Shown in pieces: positions 1 to 6,215 of a stretch of DNA of 7,564 nucleotides (its first letter is position 1; the number at the start of each line of letters is the position of its first letter). The notes under the pieces were generated by a model, which saw only the letters and a program-made list of their open reading frames with translations, did not search any database and had not been told where the DNA came from. This DNA is from Saccharicrinis sp. UBA6048 (GTDB lineage Bacteria; Bacteroidota; Bacteroidia; Bacteroidales; Marinilabiliaceae): positions 1 to 7,564 of the forward strand of contig DIYS01000128.1 of NCBI GenBank assembly GCA_002429115.1. Reading direction: 5' to 3'. The translations under genes and the position numbers were made by a program.

Positions 1-272
1 CGAATACCACGGTAACATCCAATATCCATCAATCGCTTGATGTTCAATTGAATTTCTGAACGCAATTCACCTTCGATCTTGTATGTATCGGCGATGTTTT
101 CACGAACCGCTTTAATTTGTTCGTCAGTCCATTCAGAAACTTTGATATTAGCGTCAACGCCAACATTCTGAAGAATTTCTTGTGCTCTGCTTCTACCAAT
201 ACCGTAGATATAAGTCAAAGCAATTTCTCCTCGCTTATTTGAGGGTATGTCAACTCCAGCAATCCTTGCCAT
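1..272 (-). CDS. rpsM: 30S ribosomal protein S13 (uS13), 5' part, runs off left edge
   Basis: S13 sits in the head of the small subunit, contacts the P-site tRNA and forms an intersubunit bridge with the large subunit. The first 90 codons are visible, followed by two bases of the next codon. The start reads MARIAGVDIPSNKRGEIALT, the typical S13 N-terminus, and a helix-hairpin-helix-like stretch (YIYGIGRSRAQEIL, residues 21-34) follows. The visible part ends at the conserved CYRGI segment, so roughly the last 30-35 residues, including the basic tail, lie outside. The ATG at 270-272 is the natural start because it begins the family's conserved N-terminus. It lies 11 nt after the rpmJ stop, so transcription is probably continuous from the spc genes. 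In other bacteria rpsK, rpsD, rpoA and rplQ come next. Confidence 0.97.
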   Translation of the reverse strand, partial: MARIAGVDIPSNKRGEIALTYIYGIGRSRAQEILQNVGVDANIKVSEWTDEQIKAVRENIADTYKIEGELRSEIQLNIKRLMDIGCYRGI

Positions 273-283
273 AATCTTATAAT

Positions 284-400
284 TTATCCTTGACGTTGTT
301 TAAACTTTGGATTCTTCTTATTAATCACGTATAAGCGCCCTTTGCGTTTTACGATTTTACAATCGGCACTTCTCTTTTTTACAGATGCTCTAACCTTCAT
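284..400 (-). CDS. rpmJ: 50S ribosomal protein L36 (bL36), zinc-free type
   Basis: This 38-codon gene encodes a tiny basic protein that begins MKVRASVKKRSADCKIVKRK and ends KFKQRQG, both diagnostic of L36. L36 binds 23S rRNA in the large subunit and helps stabilise its tertiary structure. Zinc-binding L36 proteins carry a Cys-Cys-Cys-His set at about positions 11, 14, 27 and 32/33. Here only Cys14 remains: position 11 is Ser, 27 is Asn and 33 is Phe. This is therefore the C-minus form, which should not bind zinc, as I recall for Bacteroidota L36 proteins. The gene lies 14 nt after infA and 11 nt before rpsM, the usual order where infA belongs to this cluster. The ATG at 398-400 and TAA at 284-286 are unambiguous. 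Confidence 0.97.
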   Translation of the reverse strand: MKVRASVKKRSADCKIVKRKGRLYVINKKNPKFKQRQG

Positions 401-414
401 GATCAGTCACTTTA

Positions 415-633
415 TTATTTGTATCTATAAGATATTCTTCCTTTTGTCAGATCATATGGCGACATTTCAACTTTCACCTTGTCTCCAGGTAAAATTTTGA
501 TATAGTGCATACGCATTTTACCAGAAATATGAGCCGTTATGATATGACCGTTTTCCAATTCCACTCTAAACATGGCATTGGATAAGGCTTCGATAATTGT
601 TCCGTCTTGTTCTATAGAGGCTTGTTTCGCCAT
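415..633 (-). CDS. infA: translation initiation factor IF-1
   Basis: IF-1 binds the A site of the 30S subunit during initiation and works with IF-2 and IF-3 to set up the start complex. The 72-aa product has the normal family length and is a single S1-like OB-fold. It begins MAKQASIEQDGTIIEALSNA. The diagnostic core FRVELENGHIITAHISGKMR (residues 22-41) and the later ILPGDKVKVEMSPYDLTKGR (residues 47-66) are both present, as is the terminal YRYK. The ATG at 631-633 matches the universal MAK start. It follows map by 15 nt and precedes rpmJ by 14 nt, so it is co-transcribed. No strong Shine-Dalgarno sequence is visible upstream; the leader is A/T-rich. Confidence 0.98.
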   Translation of the reverse strand: MAKQASIEQDGTIIEALSNAMFRVELENGHIITAHISGKMRMHYIKILPGDKVKVEMSPYDLTKGRISYRYK

Positions 634-648
634 AATTTTGATAACTTT

Positions 649-1434
649 TTATTTTTCAGACTGCAAATGTAATACTTCTTCTACAAATTTGAAACTAGAA
701 AGTATATCAGCTTTACCTTTTCTTACTGCTACAGTGTGTTCATAATGAGCAGATACCTTCTTATCTATGGTTCTGATCGTCCATCCATCGTCTTCCTGAA
801 CAATCTGGCGCTTGCCTAAATTAATCATTGGTTCGATGGCGATAACCATACCAGACTTAAGTTTAGTACCATTTCCCTTCCTACCATAATTGGCTACTTC
901 AGGTGCTTCATGCAGGTCTTTTCCAATTCCATGACCTACCATTTCACGCACTACTGTGTAACCTCGTTCTTCAGTATAATTTTGAATGGCATGCCCGATA
1001 TCTCCCAAACGATTATTTTCAATCGCCTGCTCAATACCTTTGTATAATGATTCTTTGGTAGCCTCTAAAAGAGCTTTTACTTCAGGTGCTACTTCCCCAA
1101 TTGGAAAAGTATACGCTGAATCGCCATAAAATTCATTTAACAACACACCACAATCCACTGATACGATATCACCCTCTTGCAGAGGTTGATTATTTGGTAT
1201 TCCGTGAACAACCTGTTCGTTAACAGATGTACAAAGGGTATTTGGAAACCCCTGGTAATTTAAAAAGGCAGGAGTACCTCCATTATCTCTAATGAAGGCC
1301 TCTGCTATCTTGTCAAGTTCTAACGTAGAAACACCAGGCCTTACAGCCTTGGCAACTTCACCAAGCGTTTTAGCAACCAACTGGTTACTTATACGCATCA
1401 ACTCAATTTCTTCGTCAGTCTTTAAATAAATCAT
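649..1434 (-). CDS. map: methionine aminopeptidase, type I
   Basis: This cytosolic metalloprotease removes the initiator methionine from nascent proteins whose second residue is small. From the ATG at 1432-1434 the product is 261 aa, close to the usual type I size, and lacks the N-terminal zinc-finger extension of some relatives. The whole pita-bread fold active site is visible. Metal ligands are D94 (VDCG), D105 (YGDSAYTF), H168 (GHGIG), E201 (IEPM) and E232 (YEHT). H77 (VVHGIP) and H175 are the substrate-contacting histidines. All seven residues sit exactly three positions before their E. coli MetAP counterparts (79, 97, 108, 171, 178, 204, 235). A TTG at 1452 would add six residues (with M1, RTIIH) and directly abut the secY stop. 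I prefer the ATG, because MIYLKTDEEIELMR is where family similarity begins. The position after secY without adk between is typical of Bacteroidota. Confidence 0.96.
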   Translation of the reverse strand: MIYLKTDEEIELMRISNQLVAKTLGEVAKAVRPGVSTLELDKIAEAFIRDNGGTPAFLNYQGFPNTLCTSVNEQVVHGIPNNQPLQEGDIVSVDCGVLLNEFYGDSAYTFPIGEVAPEVKALLEATKESLYKGIEQAIENNRLGDIGHAIQNYTEERGYTVVREMVGHGIGKDLHEAPEVANYGRKGNGTKLKSGMVIAIEPMINLGKRQIVQEDDGWTIRTIDKKVSAHYEHTVAVRKGKADILSSFKFVEEVLHLQSEK

Positions 1435-1452
1435 GTGAATGATCGTTCTCAA

Positions 1453-2796
1453 TTAATATATCGCAGCTCCACCAGCTGATCTACCCATTATTCTACCTGA
1501 TTTGGTCAAGCCATCATAGTGTCTCATCAACAAATGACTTTCGATTTGCTGCAATGTATCAAGTACTACACCCACTAAGATTAATAGTGATGTACCACCG
1601 TAGAATTGAGCAAATCCTTGATCAACACCAGCCATCATAGCAAATGCAGGAAGGATGGCCACCAAAGCAAGAAATACAGACCCTGGAAGGGTAATCTTAG
1701 ACATTACAGAGTCTAAGAATTCAACTGTTTTTCTTCCTGGCTTAACACCCGGAATAAATCCTCCATTACGCTTCATATCCTCTGCCATTTGCGTTGGATT
1801 AATTGTGATAGCCGTATAGAAATAGGTAAACAAGATGATCATCGTTGCGAAAATAACATTGTACCAGACCCCAGTAAAGTTAGCAAATATTGATGCTACA
1901 CCACTTGCCGACTCACTATCAACAAATCCCGCAAATGTTACCGGAATAAACATGATAGCCTGAGCAAAGATGATAGGCATTACACCTGCTGCATTAACTT
2001 TTAATGGTATGTACTGGCGAACACCTCCGTACTGCTTGTTACCAACAATTCGTTTAGCATACTGCACCGGTATACGACGCGTACCCTGAACTAATGCAAT
2101 GGTAGCTGCAAAAACGAAGAACAACACAACAAATTCGATTAGTAACATAACCAAACCACCGCTTCCACTACCAGCTTCCATTCTTGATATAAACTCTGCC
2201 AACATTGATTGTGGTAAGCGAGCAATAATACCAATCATGATGATTAAGGAAATACCATTACCAATACCTTTATCGGTGATACGCTCACCTAACCACATTA
2301 CGAACATTGTTCCTGCAGTTAATATAATAGTACTGGTTAGTAAAAATCCAAATCCATCATTTATAATAGCATCTCCAGCTTGAGCACGAAGATTAGCGAT
2401 AAAACCTGGTGCTTGAACAATCAAAATCAATACAGTCAGATAACGTGTGATCTGATTGATCTTTCTACGTCCACTTTCACCTTCCCTTTGAAGACGTTGA
2501 AAGTAAGGTACTGCAATCCCCATTAACTGAATAACGATGGAAGCAGAGATGTAAGGCATAATACCCAATGCAAAGATTGATGCGTTTGAAAACGCACCCC
2601 CCGAGAACATATCGAGCAGGCCTAATACACCGTCCCTAGTTTGACTTTTTAAAGCACTTAATTGCGTAGGATCGATTCCTGGAAGTACAACAAAAGAACC
2701 AAGTCGATAAATCAACAATAATCCTAATGTAGTTGTAATTCTGGATTTCAGATCCTCAATTTTCCAGATGTTGCGGATGGTTTCGAATAGTTTCAT
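1453..2796 (-). CDS. secY: preprotein translocase subunit SecY
   Basis: SecY is the channel of the SecYEG translocon in the inner membrane. It takes unfolded preproteins driven by SecA or by the ribosome and releases membrane segments sideways into the lipid. The 447-aa product shows ten hydrophobic segments, roughly at residues 22-42, 72-95, 116-137, 148-170, 181-197, 214-236, 268-290, 310-332, 373-393 and 397-416. The plug region is near 60-72 (LLDMFSGGAFSNA). Conserved cytoplasmic loops are GERITDKGIGNG (170-181), RRIPVQYAKR (240-249, TM6-7 loop) and NGGFIPGVKPGRKT (344-357, TM8-9 loop). The last two loops contact SecA and the ribosome in studied homologues. It starts only 4 nt after the rplO stop and its TAA is followed within 18 nt by the map ATG. 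No signal peptide or truncation is seen. Confidence 0.98.
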   Translation of the reverse strand: MKLFETIRNIWKIEDLKSRITTTLGLLLIYRLGSFVVLPGIDPTQLSALKSQTRDGVLGLLDMFSGGAFSNASIFALGIMPYISASIVIQLMGIAVPYFQRLQREGESGRRKINQITRYLTVLILIVQAPGFIANLRAQAGDAIINDGFGFLLTSTIILTAGTMFVMWLGERITDKGIGNGISLIIMIGIIARLPQSMLAEFISRMEAGSGSGGLVMLLIEFVVLFFVFAATIALVQGTRRIPVQYAKRIVGNKQYGGVRQYIPLKVNAAGVMPIIFAQAIMFIPVTFAGFVDSESASGVASIFANFTGVWYNVIFATMIILFTYFYTAITINPTQMAEDMKRNGGFIPGVKPGRKTVEFLDSVMSKITLPGSVFLALVAILPAFAMMAGVDQGFAQFYGGTSLLILVGVVLDTLQQIESHLLMRHYDGLTKSGRIMGRSAGGAAIY

Positions 2797-2800
2797 TCAA

Positions 2801-3247
2801 TTACAATTTTACTACAGTTCCTTCAGCAGCTTCGATAGCTTTAGTTGCAGACTCAGAGAATGCATGAGCTTTCACCTCTAATTTAGCTTTTAGCTCACCG
2901 CTTCCTAAGATCTTAACCAAGTCGTTTTTGCTTACTAAACCTGCTTCTCTTAATACTTCAGGATCAACAACAGTCACGTTTTTCTTTTCAGCCAAAACTT
3001 GAAGTAATTCAATATTTACAGCTTTATACTCAACGCGGTTAATGTTTTTGAATCCGAATTTAGGAACACGTCGCTGCAAAGGCATCTGACCACCTTCAAA
3101 ACCAAACTTACGTGAGTAACCAGAACGTGACTTGGCACCTTTATGACCACGAGTAGATGTTCCACCGCGACCAGAACCTTGTCCACGACCGATACGCTTT
3201 GAGGCTTTTACCGAACCTTTTGCAGGTCTTAAGTTATTTAAATTCAT
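2801..3247 (-). CDS. rplO: 50S ribosomal protein L15 (uL15)
   Basis: L15 is a late-assembling large-subunit protein with a long, basic, glycine-rich N-terminal extension that threads into 23S rRNA. That extension is plain here: residues 18-44 run RIGRGQGSGRGGTSTRGHKG and onward, followed by FEGGQMPLQRRVPKFGF (50-66). The globular C-terminal half (about 75-148) contains LVSKNDLVKILGSGEL (104-119) and ends TVVKL. The length of 148 aa is normal. The start at 3245-3247 gives MNLNNLRPAKGS, matching the family, and is supported by an AGAGGA seven bases upstream. It lies 29 nt after rpmD and 4 nt before secY, as in most bacterial spc operons. Confidence 0.98.
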   Translation of the reverse strand: MNLNNLRPAKGSVKASKRIGRGQGSGRGGTSTRGHKGAKSRSGYSRKFGFEGGQMPLQRRVPKFGFKNINRVEYKAVNIELLQVLAEKKNVTVVDPEVLREAGLVSKNDLVKILGSGELKAKLEVKAHAFSESATKAIEAAEGTVVKL

Positions 3248-3254
3248 ATTTACT

Positions 3255-3260
3255 TCCTCT
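3255..3260 (-). promoter_or_regulatory. Shine-Dalgarno-like site of rplO
   Basis: On the coding strand AGAGGA lies seven bases before the rplO ATG, in the 29-nt rpmD-rplO gap. It matches the anti-Shine-Dalgarno tail of 16S rRNA at a good distance. It lies in non-coding sequence, so codon constraints do not explain it. Most other genes here have no comparable site. Confidence 0.55.
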
Positions 3261-3276
3261 AATTCGTTCGACCAAA

Positions 3277-3453
3277 TTATCTTTCTACTGTCACTAAGTG
3301 CAGTACTTTCTGAACCATTCCTTCAATTTGAGGTGTGGCTTCATGTTCAACGGTTTGCTGAAGCTTCTTCAGCCCAAGGGCAGCCAAGGTGTTTTTTTGC
3401 CTTGCAGTGGCCCCGATTTTACTCTTAACCTGAGTTACTTTTATCTTAGCCAT
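3277..3453 (-). CDS. rpmD: 50S ribosomal protein L30 (uL30)
   Basis: This is a 58-aa small bacterial L30, a large-subunit protein with a compact ferredoxin-like fold. The translation starts MAKIKVTQVKSKIGATARQK, continues LAALGLKKLQQTVEHEATP (residues 23-41) and ends with GMVQKVLHLVTVER. The V-KS-IG pattern, the LGLKKLQQTV segment and the G-M---V-HLV-V tail are family hallmarks. The ATG at 3451-3453 is 10 nt after the rpsE stop at 3464, and the gene ends 29 nt before rplO. The rpsE-rpmD-rplO order is the standard spc arrangement. In mRNA sense an AAGGA lies only three bases before the ATG, probably too close to act as a Shine-Dalgarno site. The gene is intact. Confidence 0.97.
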   Translation of the reverse strand: MAKIKVTQVKSKIGATARQKNTLAALGLKKLQQTVEHEATPQIEGMVQKVLHLVTVER

Positions 3454-3463
3454 TTGTCCTTAT

Positions 3464-3982
3464 TTATCCGTTAAATACTTTGTCCATTGTTACACCTCTT
3501 TGCTGAGCAATAGTAGCAGCATCGCGTAATTCAGTTAGAGCGTTAATAGTCGCTTTAACTAAGTTGTGAGAGTTAGAAGAACCTTTTGACTTAGCCAATA
3601 CGTCTGTTACACCAACACTCTCTAATACTGCACGCATCGCACCACCCGCTTTAACACCGGTACCGTGTGATGCAGGCTTCATAAATACACTTGCTCCACC
3701 AAAACGAGCTAATTGCTCGTGAGGAATAGTACCATTGATAATTGGTACCTTAACTAGATTCTTCTTGGCAGCTTCAACACCTTTAGCAATAGCTGTTGTT
3801 ACTTCGCCTGCTTTACCAAGGCCCCAGCCAACAACGCCATTCTCATTTCCAACCACAACAATGGCAGAGAAAGAGAATGTTCTACCACCCTTGGTTACTT
3901 TAGTTACCCTGTTGATAGCAACCAAACGATCTTTTAACTCAAGATCGTTATTGTTTCTGATTCTTTTATTATTTCCAGCCAT
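3464..3982 (-). CDS. rpsE: 30S ribosomal protein S5 (uS5)
   Basis: S5 lies at the back of the small subunit near the mRNA entry side, where it affects decoding accuracy and, in E. coli, mRNA unwinding together with S3 and S4. The 172-aa product has the N-terminal double-stranded-RNA-binding-like domain (about residues 15-80), including GRTFSFSAIVVVGNENGVVG (33-52) and GLGKAGEV (54-61). The C-terminal domain (about 90-165) includes GASVFMKPASHGTGVKAGGA (96-115) and SNSHNLVKATINAL (136-149). The ATG at 3980-3982 begins MAGNNKRIR and follows the rplR stop after only 6 nt. Length and motifs are normal. No Shine-Dalgarno sequence is seen. Confidence 0.98.
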   Translation of the reverse strand: MAGNNKRIRNNNDLELKDRLVAINRVTKVTKGGRTFSFSAIVVVGNENGVVGWGLGKAGEVTTAIAKGVEAAKKNLVKVPIINGTIPHEQLARFGGASVFMKPASHGTGVKAGGAMRAVLESVGVTDVLAKSKGSSNSHNLVKATINALTELRDAATIAQQRGVTMDKVFNG

Positions 3983-3988
3983 CGTTTG

Positions 3989-4345
3989 TTAGAATTTAAG
4001 CCCTGCTTCACGAGCAGCATCGGCTAATTGTTTAACTCTACCATGATAAAGGTATCCATTTCTATCAAATACAACAGCAGTAATACCAGCCTTTTGCGCA
4101 GCTTCGGCAATATTCTTACCTACCATTGCGGCTACTTCAGACTTTGTACCTTTCTGATCTGCAATTTCTTTAATCAAAGAAGATGATGCTGCTAATGTTT
4201 TTCCATTAACGTCATCTATTAGCTGAACAGAAATCTGCTTATTGCTTCGAAACACTGACATTCTTGGACGCTCTGCGGTTCCGCTAATGTTTTTGCGAAC
4301 ACGCATTTTGATTTTTCGTCTTCTTTCTAATTTTGAAAAAGCCAT
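3989..4345 (-). CDS. rplR: 50S ribosomal protein L18 (uL18)
   Basis: L18 binds 5S rRNA and, with L5 and 5S rRNA, forms the central protuberance of the large subunit. The 118-aa protein starts with a basic region (MAFSKLERRRKIKMRVRKNI) that contacts RNA. It continues with ERPRMSVFRSNKQISVQLID (residues 25-44) and finishes with the highly conserved FDRNGYLYHGRVKQLADAAR and EAGLKF. Length is normal for bacterial L18. The ATG at 4343-4345 is 20 nt after the rplF stop and the gene ends 6 nt before rpsE. Its partner L5 is encoded upstream in the same operon. Confidence 0.98.
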   Translation of the reverse strand: MAFSKLERRRKIKMRVRKNISGTAERPRMSVFRSNKQISVQLIDDVNGKTLAASSSLIKEIADQKGTKSEVAAMVGKNIAEAAQKAGITAVVFDRNGYLYHGRVKQLADAAREAGLKF

Positions 4346-4365
4346 AATTCCTAATTTAAACTACA

Positions 4366-4917
4366 TTAAACTTTTGCAGACTTACCGGCCTTACGACGAA
4401 TTTCCTCGCCTTTGAAACGTACACCTTTTCCTTTGTAAGGCTCAGGCTTACGTAATGACCTAATCTTAGCACATACTTGTCCTAATAACTGCTTATCTGC
4501 TGATTCAAGCGTAATAATAGGATTGCTTTTTCTGTCAGTTACAGCTTCCACTTTAATTTCTGAAGGCAACATTAAGTGAATTGGGTGAGAATATCCCAAA
4601 GCCAATTCAAGAAGTTGACCCTGGTTAGTTGCGCGGTAACCCACACCTACTAATTCAAGTTGCTTCTTGTAACCTTCTGAAACTCCTACCACCATGTTGT
4701 TGATCAACGAGCGGTACAATCCGTGCATTGCACGTGTTTCTTTCTCATCGTTGGGACGAACAACTGTTACTGTTCCTTCCTCAACTTTTACTTCCATTTC
4801 AGGGTGAATATTTTGTGACAATTCGCCTTTTGGGCCTTTTACTGTCACCGTATTGTCTTTTACAGTTACGTTCACTCCTGAAGGTATGCTGATCGGCGCT
4901 TTTCCTATCCTAGACAT
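4366..4917 (-). CDS. rplF: 50S ribosomal protein L6 (uL6)
   Basis: L6 binds 23S rRNA near the sarcin-ricin loop and the factor-binding region of the large subunit. The 183-aa product has two repeated alpha/beta domains (about residues 1-80 and 83-175). The N-terminus is MSRIGKAPISIPSGVNVTVK and the middle carries TRAMHGLYRSLINNMVVGVS (61-80). The family signature PEPYKGKGVRFKGEEIRRKA (158-177) lies before a basic tail, GKSAKV. The ATG at 4915-4917 is 12 nt after the rpsH stop. Only an A/G-rich leader, not a clear Shine-Dalgarno site, precedes it. Confidence 0.98.
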   Translation of the reverse strand: MSRIGKAPISIPSGVNVTVKDNTVTVKGPKGELSQNIHPEMEVKVEEGTVTVVRPNDEKETRAMHGLYRSLINNMVVGVSEGYKKQLELVGVGYRATNQGQLLELALGYSHPIHLMLPSEIKVEAVTDRKSNPIITLESADKQLLGQVCAKIRSLRKPEPYKGKGVRFKGEEIRRKAGKSAKV

Positions 4918-4929
4918 AATTCTTCTTTT

Positions 4930-5325
4930 TTAATAAACGTAACACAATACTTCACCACCAATTTTTTGAGCACGAGCTTCTTTATCCGTCATTACACCAC
5001 GCGATGTTGAAACGATAGCAATACCCAAACCATTTAAAACCCGAGGTAAACTACGATACCCGGCATACGATCGTAAACCAGGTGTACTTACTCTCTTAAG
5101 AGTTTTGATGGCTGGAGTTTTAGTTTGCGGATCGTACTTAAGTGCGATTTTCACAACTCCTTGCTTGTCATCATCGACAAATTTGTAATTCAAGATATAA
5201 CCCTTCTCAAAAAGAATTTTGGTCATCTCTCTTTTAAGGTTTGAAGCCGGAACTTCAACAACCCTATGACCCGCCATAATGGCGTTCCTGATTCGTGTCA
5301 GGAAATCTGCTATTGGATCTGTCAT
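4930..5325 (-). CDS. rpsH: 30S ribosomal protein S8 (uS8)
   Basis: S8 is a primary 16S rRNA binder of the central domain; in E. coli it is also the feedback repressor of the spc operon. The 131-aa product starts MTDPIADFLTRIRNAIMAGH, the classic N-terminus. Its C-terminal domain has VSTSRGVMTDKEARAQKIGG (residues 105-124), containing the conserved STS-RGVMTDKEA signature, and ends GEVLCYVY. The family length is normal. The ATG at 5323-5325 follows the only sizeable intergenic gap in the window (58 nt), which contains a perfect hairpin. No Shine-Dalgarno sequence precedes it. Whether S8 represses its own operon here cannot be seen from sequence. Confidence 0.98.
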   Translation of the reverse strand: MTDPIADFLTRIRNAIMAGHRVVEVPASNLKREMTKILFEKGYILNYKFVDDDKQGVVKIALKYDPQTKTPAIKTLKRVSTPGLRSYAGYRSLPRVLNGLGIAIVSTSRGVMTDKEARAQKIGGEVLCYVY

Positions 5326-5344
5326 TTTATAAAGATTAAATTGA

Positions 5345-5368
5345 TCCCGGTATTAGTAAATACCGGGA
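5345..5368 (-). repeat. 10-bp perfect inverted repeat (hairpin) between rpsN and rpsH
   Basis: In mRNA sense the arms TCCCGGTATT and AATACCGGGA flank a four-base loop, TACT, giving a perfect 10-bp stem with a GC-rich base. It occupies the middle of the 58-nt rpsN-rpsH gap, 15 nt after the S14 stop and 19 nt before the S8 start codon. The bases after the stem (TCAATTTAATC) are not a run of T, so a standard intrinsic terminator is unlikely. A role in mRNA processing, partial attenuation or feedback regulation is possible but unproven. The structure is directly visible; the function is inference. Confidence 0.7.
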
Positions 5369-5383
5369 CAATATTTAACACTC

Positions 5384-5653
5384 TTACCAACTTGCTTTTT
5401 TAACACCAGGTATTAAACCAGCTGAAGCCATTTCGCGGAACTGAATCCTTGAAAGACCAAACTGTCGCATGTAACCTTTCGGACGTCCGGTTATCTTGCA
5501 ACGGTTGTGCATACGTACTGGAGAAGCGTTCTTAGGAAGCTTTTGCAAACCTACATAATCGCCTTCTGCCAATAGTCTGGCACGTTTTTCAGCATATTTG
5601 GCAACAAGCTTAGCCCTTTTTACCTCACGGGCTTTCATTGATTCCTTTGCCAT
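5384..5653 (-). CDS. rpsN: 30S ribosomal protein S14 (uS14), zinc-free long form
   Basis: S14 is a head-domain protein of the small subunit. The 89-aa length and the single cysteine (C52) identify the long C-minus form, not the 61-aa zinc-ribbon form with two CxxC pairs. The signature RCKITGRPKGYMRQFGLSRI (residues 51-70) is followed by QFREMASAGLIPGVKKASW, the normal C-terminus. The N-terminus MAKESMKAREVKRAKLVAKY is basic and probably helical. The ATG at 5651-5653 is 4 nt after the rplE stop. With the zinc-free L36 downstream, this operon appears to encode zinc-independent versions of both proteins. Confidence 0.98.
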   Translation of the reverse strand: MAKESMKAREVKRAKLVAKYAEKRARLLAEGDYVGLQKLPKNASPVRMHNRCKITGRPKGYMRQFGLSRIQFREMASAGLIPGVKKASW

Positions 5654-5657
5654 ATAA

Positions 5658-6215
5658 CTAGTTCTTTTTCACGTTTTTAAATGGTAACCCAAACTCTTTT
5701 AACAGAGCAAAAGCTTCCTCATCGGTTTTTCCCGAGGTCACAAAGGTAATATTCATACCCAATATTTTTGACACATTGTCAATATTTATTTCAGGAAAAA
5801 TGATTTGTTCTTCAATACCTAAGGTATAGTTTCCACGTCCATCGAGCTTACTGTTGATACCTTTGAAGTCGCGAATTCGAGGCAGAGCCACACGAATCAG
5901 ACGTTCAAGGAATTCATACATGTTCTCACGACGAAGTGTTACACGTACACCAATTGGCATTTTTTTACGAAGCTTAAAGTTCGAAATATCTTTCTTCGAA
6001 AGTGTCGCAACGGCCTTTTGACCTGTGATCGTTGTTAGCTCTTTGATCGCGTTTTCAATCATTTTCTTGTCAGCAGTTGCTGATCCAAGACCCTGGTTGA
6101 TTACGATCTTCTCTAACTTAGGAACCTGCATGATTGATTTGAAACCAAACTCTTTCATCAAGTTTGGTACAATCTGCTCCGAATACTGTTTTCTTAAACT
6201 AGGTGTATAACTCAT
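5658..6215 (-). CDS. rplE: 50S ribosomal protein L5 (uL5)
   Basis: L5 binds 5S rRNA with L18 in the central protuberance and touches the P-site tRNA elbow and S13 through an intersubunit bridge. The 185-aa product has the usual two-part layout: an N-terminal part (about 25-80, with VPKLEKIVINQGLGSA at 31-46) and a C-terminal part (about 81-178) starting KLRKKMPIGVRVTLRRENMY and including GRGNYTLGIEEQIIFPEI. The start codon overlaps the rplX stop by one base in a TAATG junction, suggesting translational coupling. A strong GGAGGA lies nine bases before the ATG, inside the end of rplX. This is the only gene in the window ending in TAG. Confidence 0.98.
   Translation of the reverse strand: MSYTPSLRKQYSEQIVPNLMKEFGFKSIMQVPKLEKIVINQGLGSATADKKMIENAIKELTTITGQKAVATLSKKDISNFKLRKKMPIGVRVTLRRENMYEFLERLIRVALPRIRDFKGINSKLDGRGNYTLGIEEQIIFPEINIDNVSKILGMNITFVTSGKTDEEAFALLKEFGLPFKNVKKN

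Noticed and set aside
2099..2383. Plus-strand open frame of 94 codons opposite secY
   Set aside because: It is a shadow of the intact secY gene; the translation is low-complexity (Asn, Ile, Pro rich), has no recognisable motif, and no promoter or ribosome site supports it.
3357..3373. Inverted repeat GCTGAAG-CTT-CTTCAGC inside rpmD
   Set aside because: It is a 7-bp stem lying within the Lys-Lys-Leu-Gln codons of L30; short enough to arise by chance and fully explained by coding.
3729..3748. Imperfect palindrome GTACCA...TGGTAC inside rpsE
   Set aside because: Only 6-bp arms with an 8-nt loop, within conserved S5 codons; no reason to think it functional.
3735..3992. Plus-strand open frame of 85 codons opposite rpsE, with a hydrophobic C-terminal half
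   Set aside because: The hydrophobicity comes from reading basic and polar ribosomal codons in antisense; S5 is fully intact on the other strand.
5345..5368. The rpsN-rpsH hairpin as a Rho-independent terminator
   Set aside because: Neither strand has a T-run after the stem, and essential genes continue in the same direction right after it.
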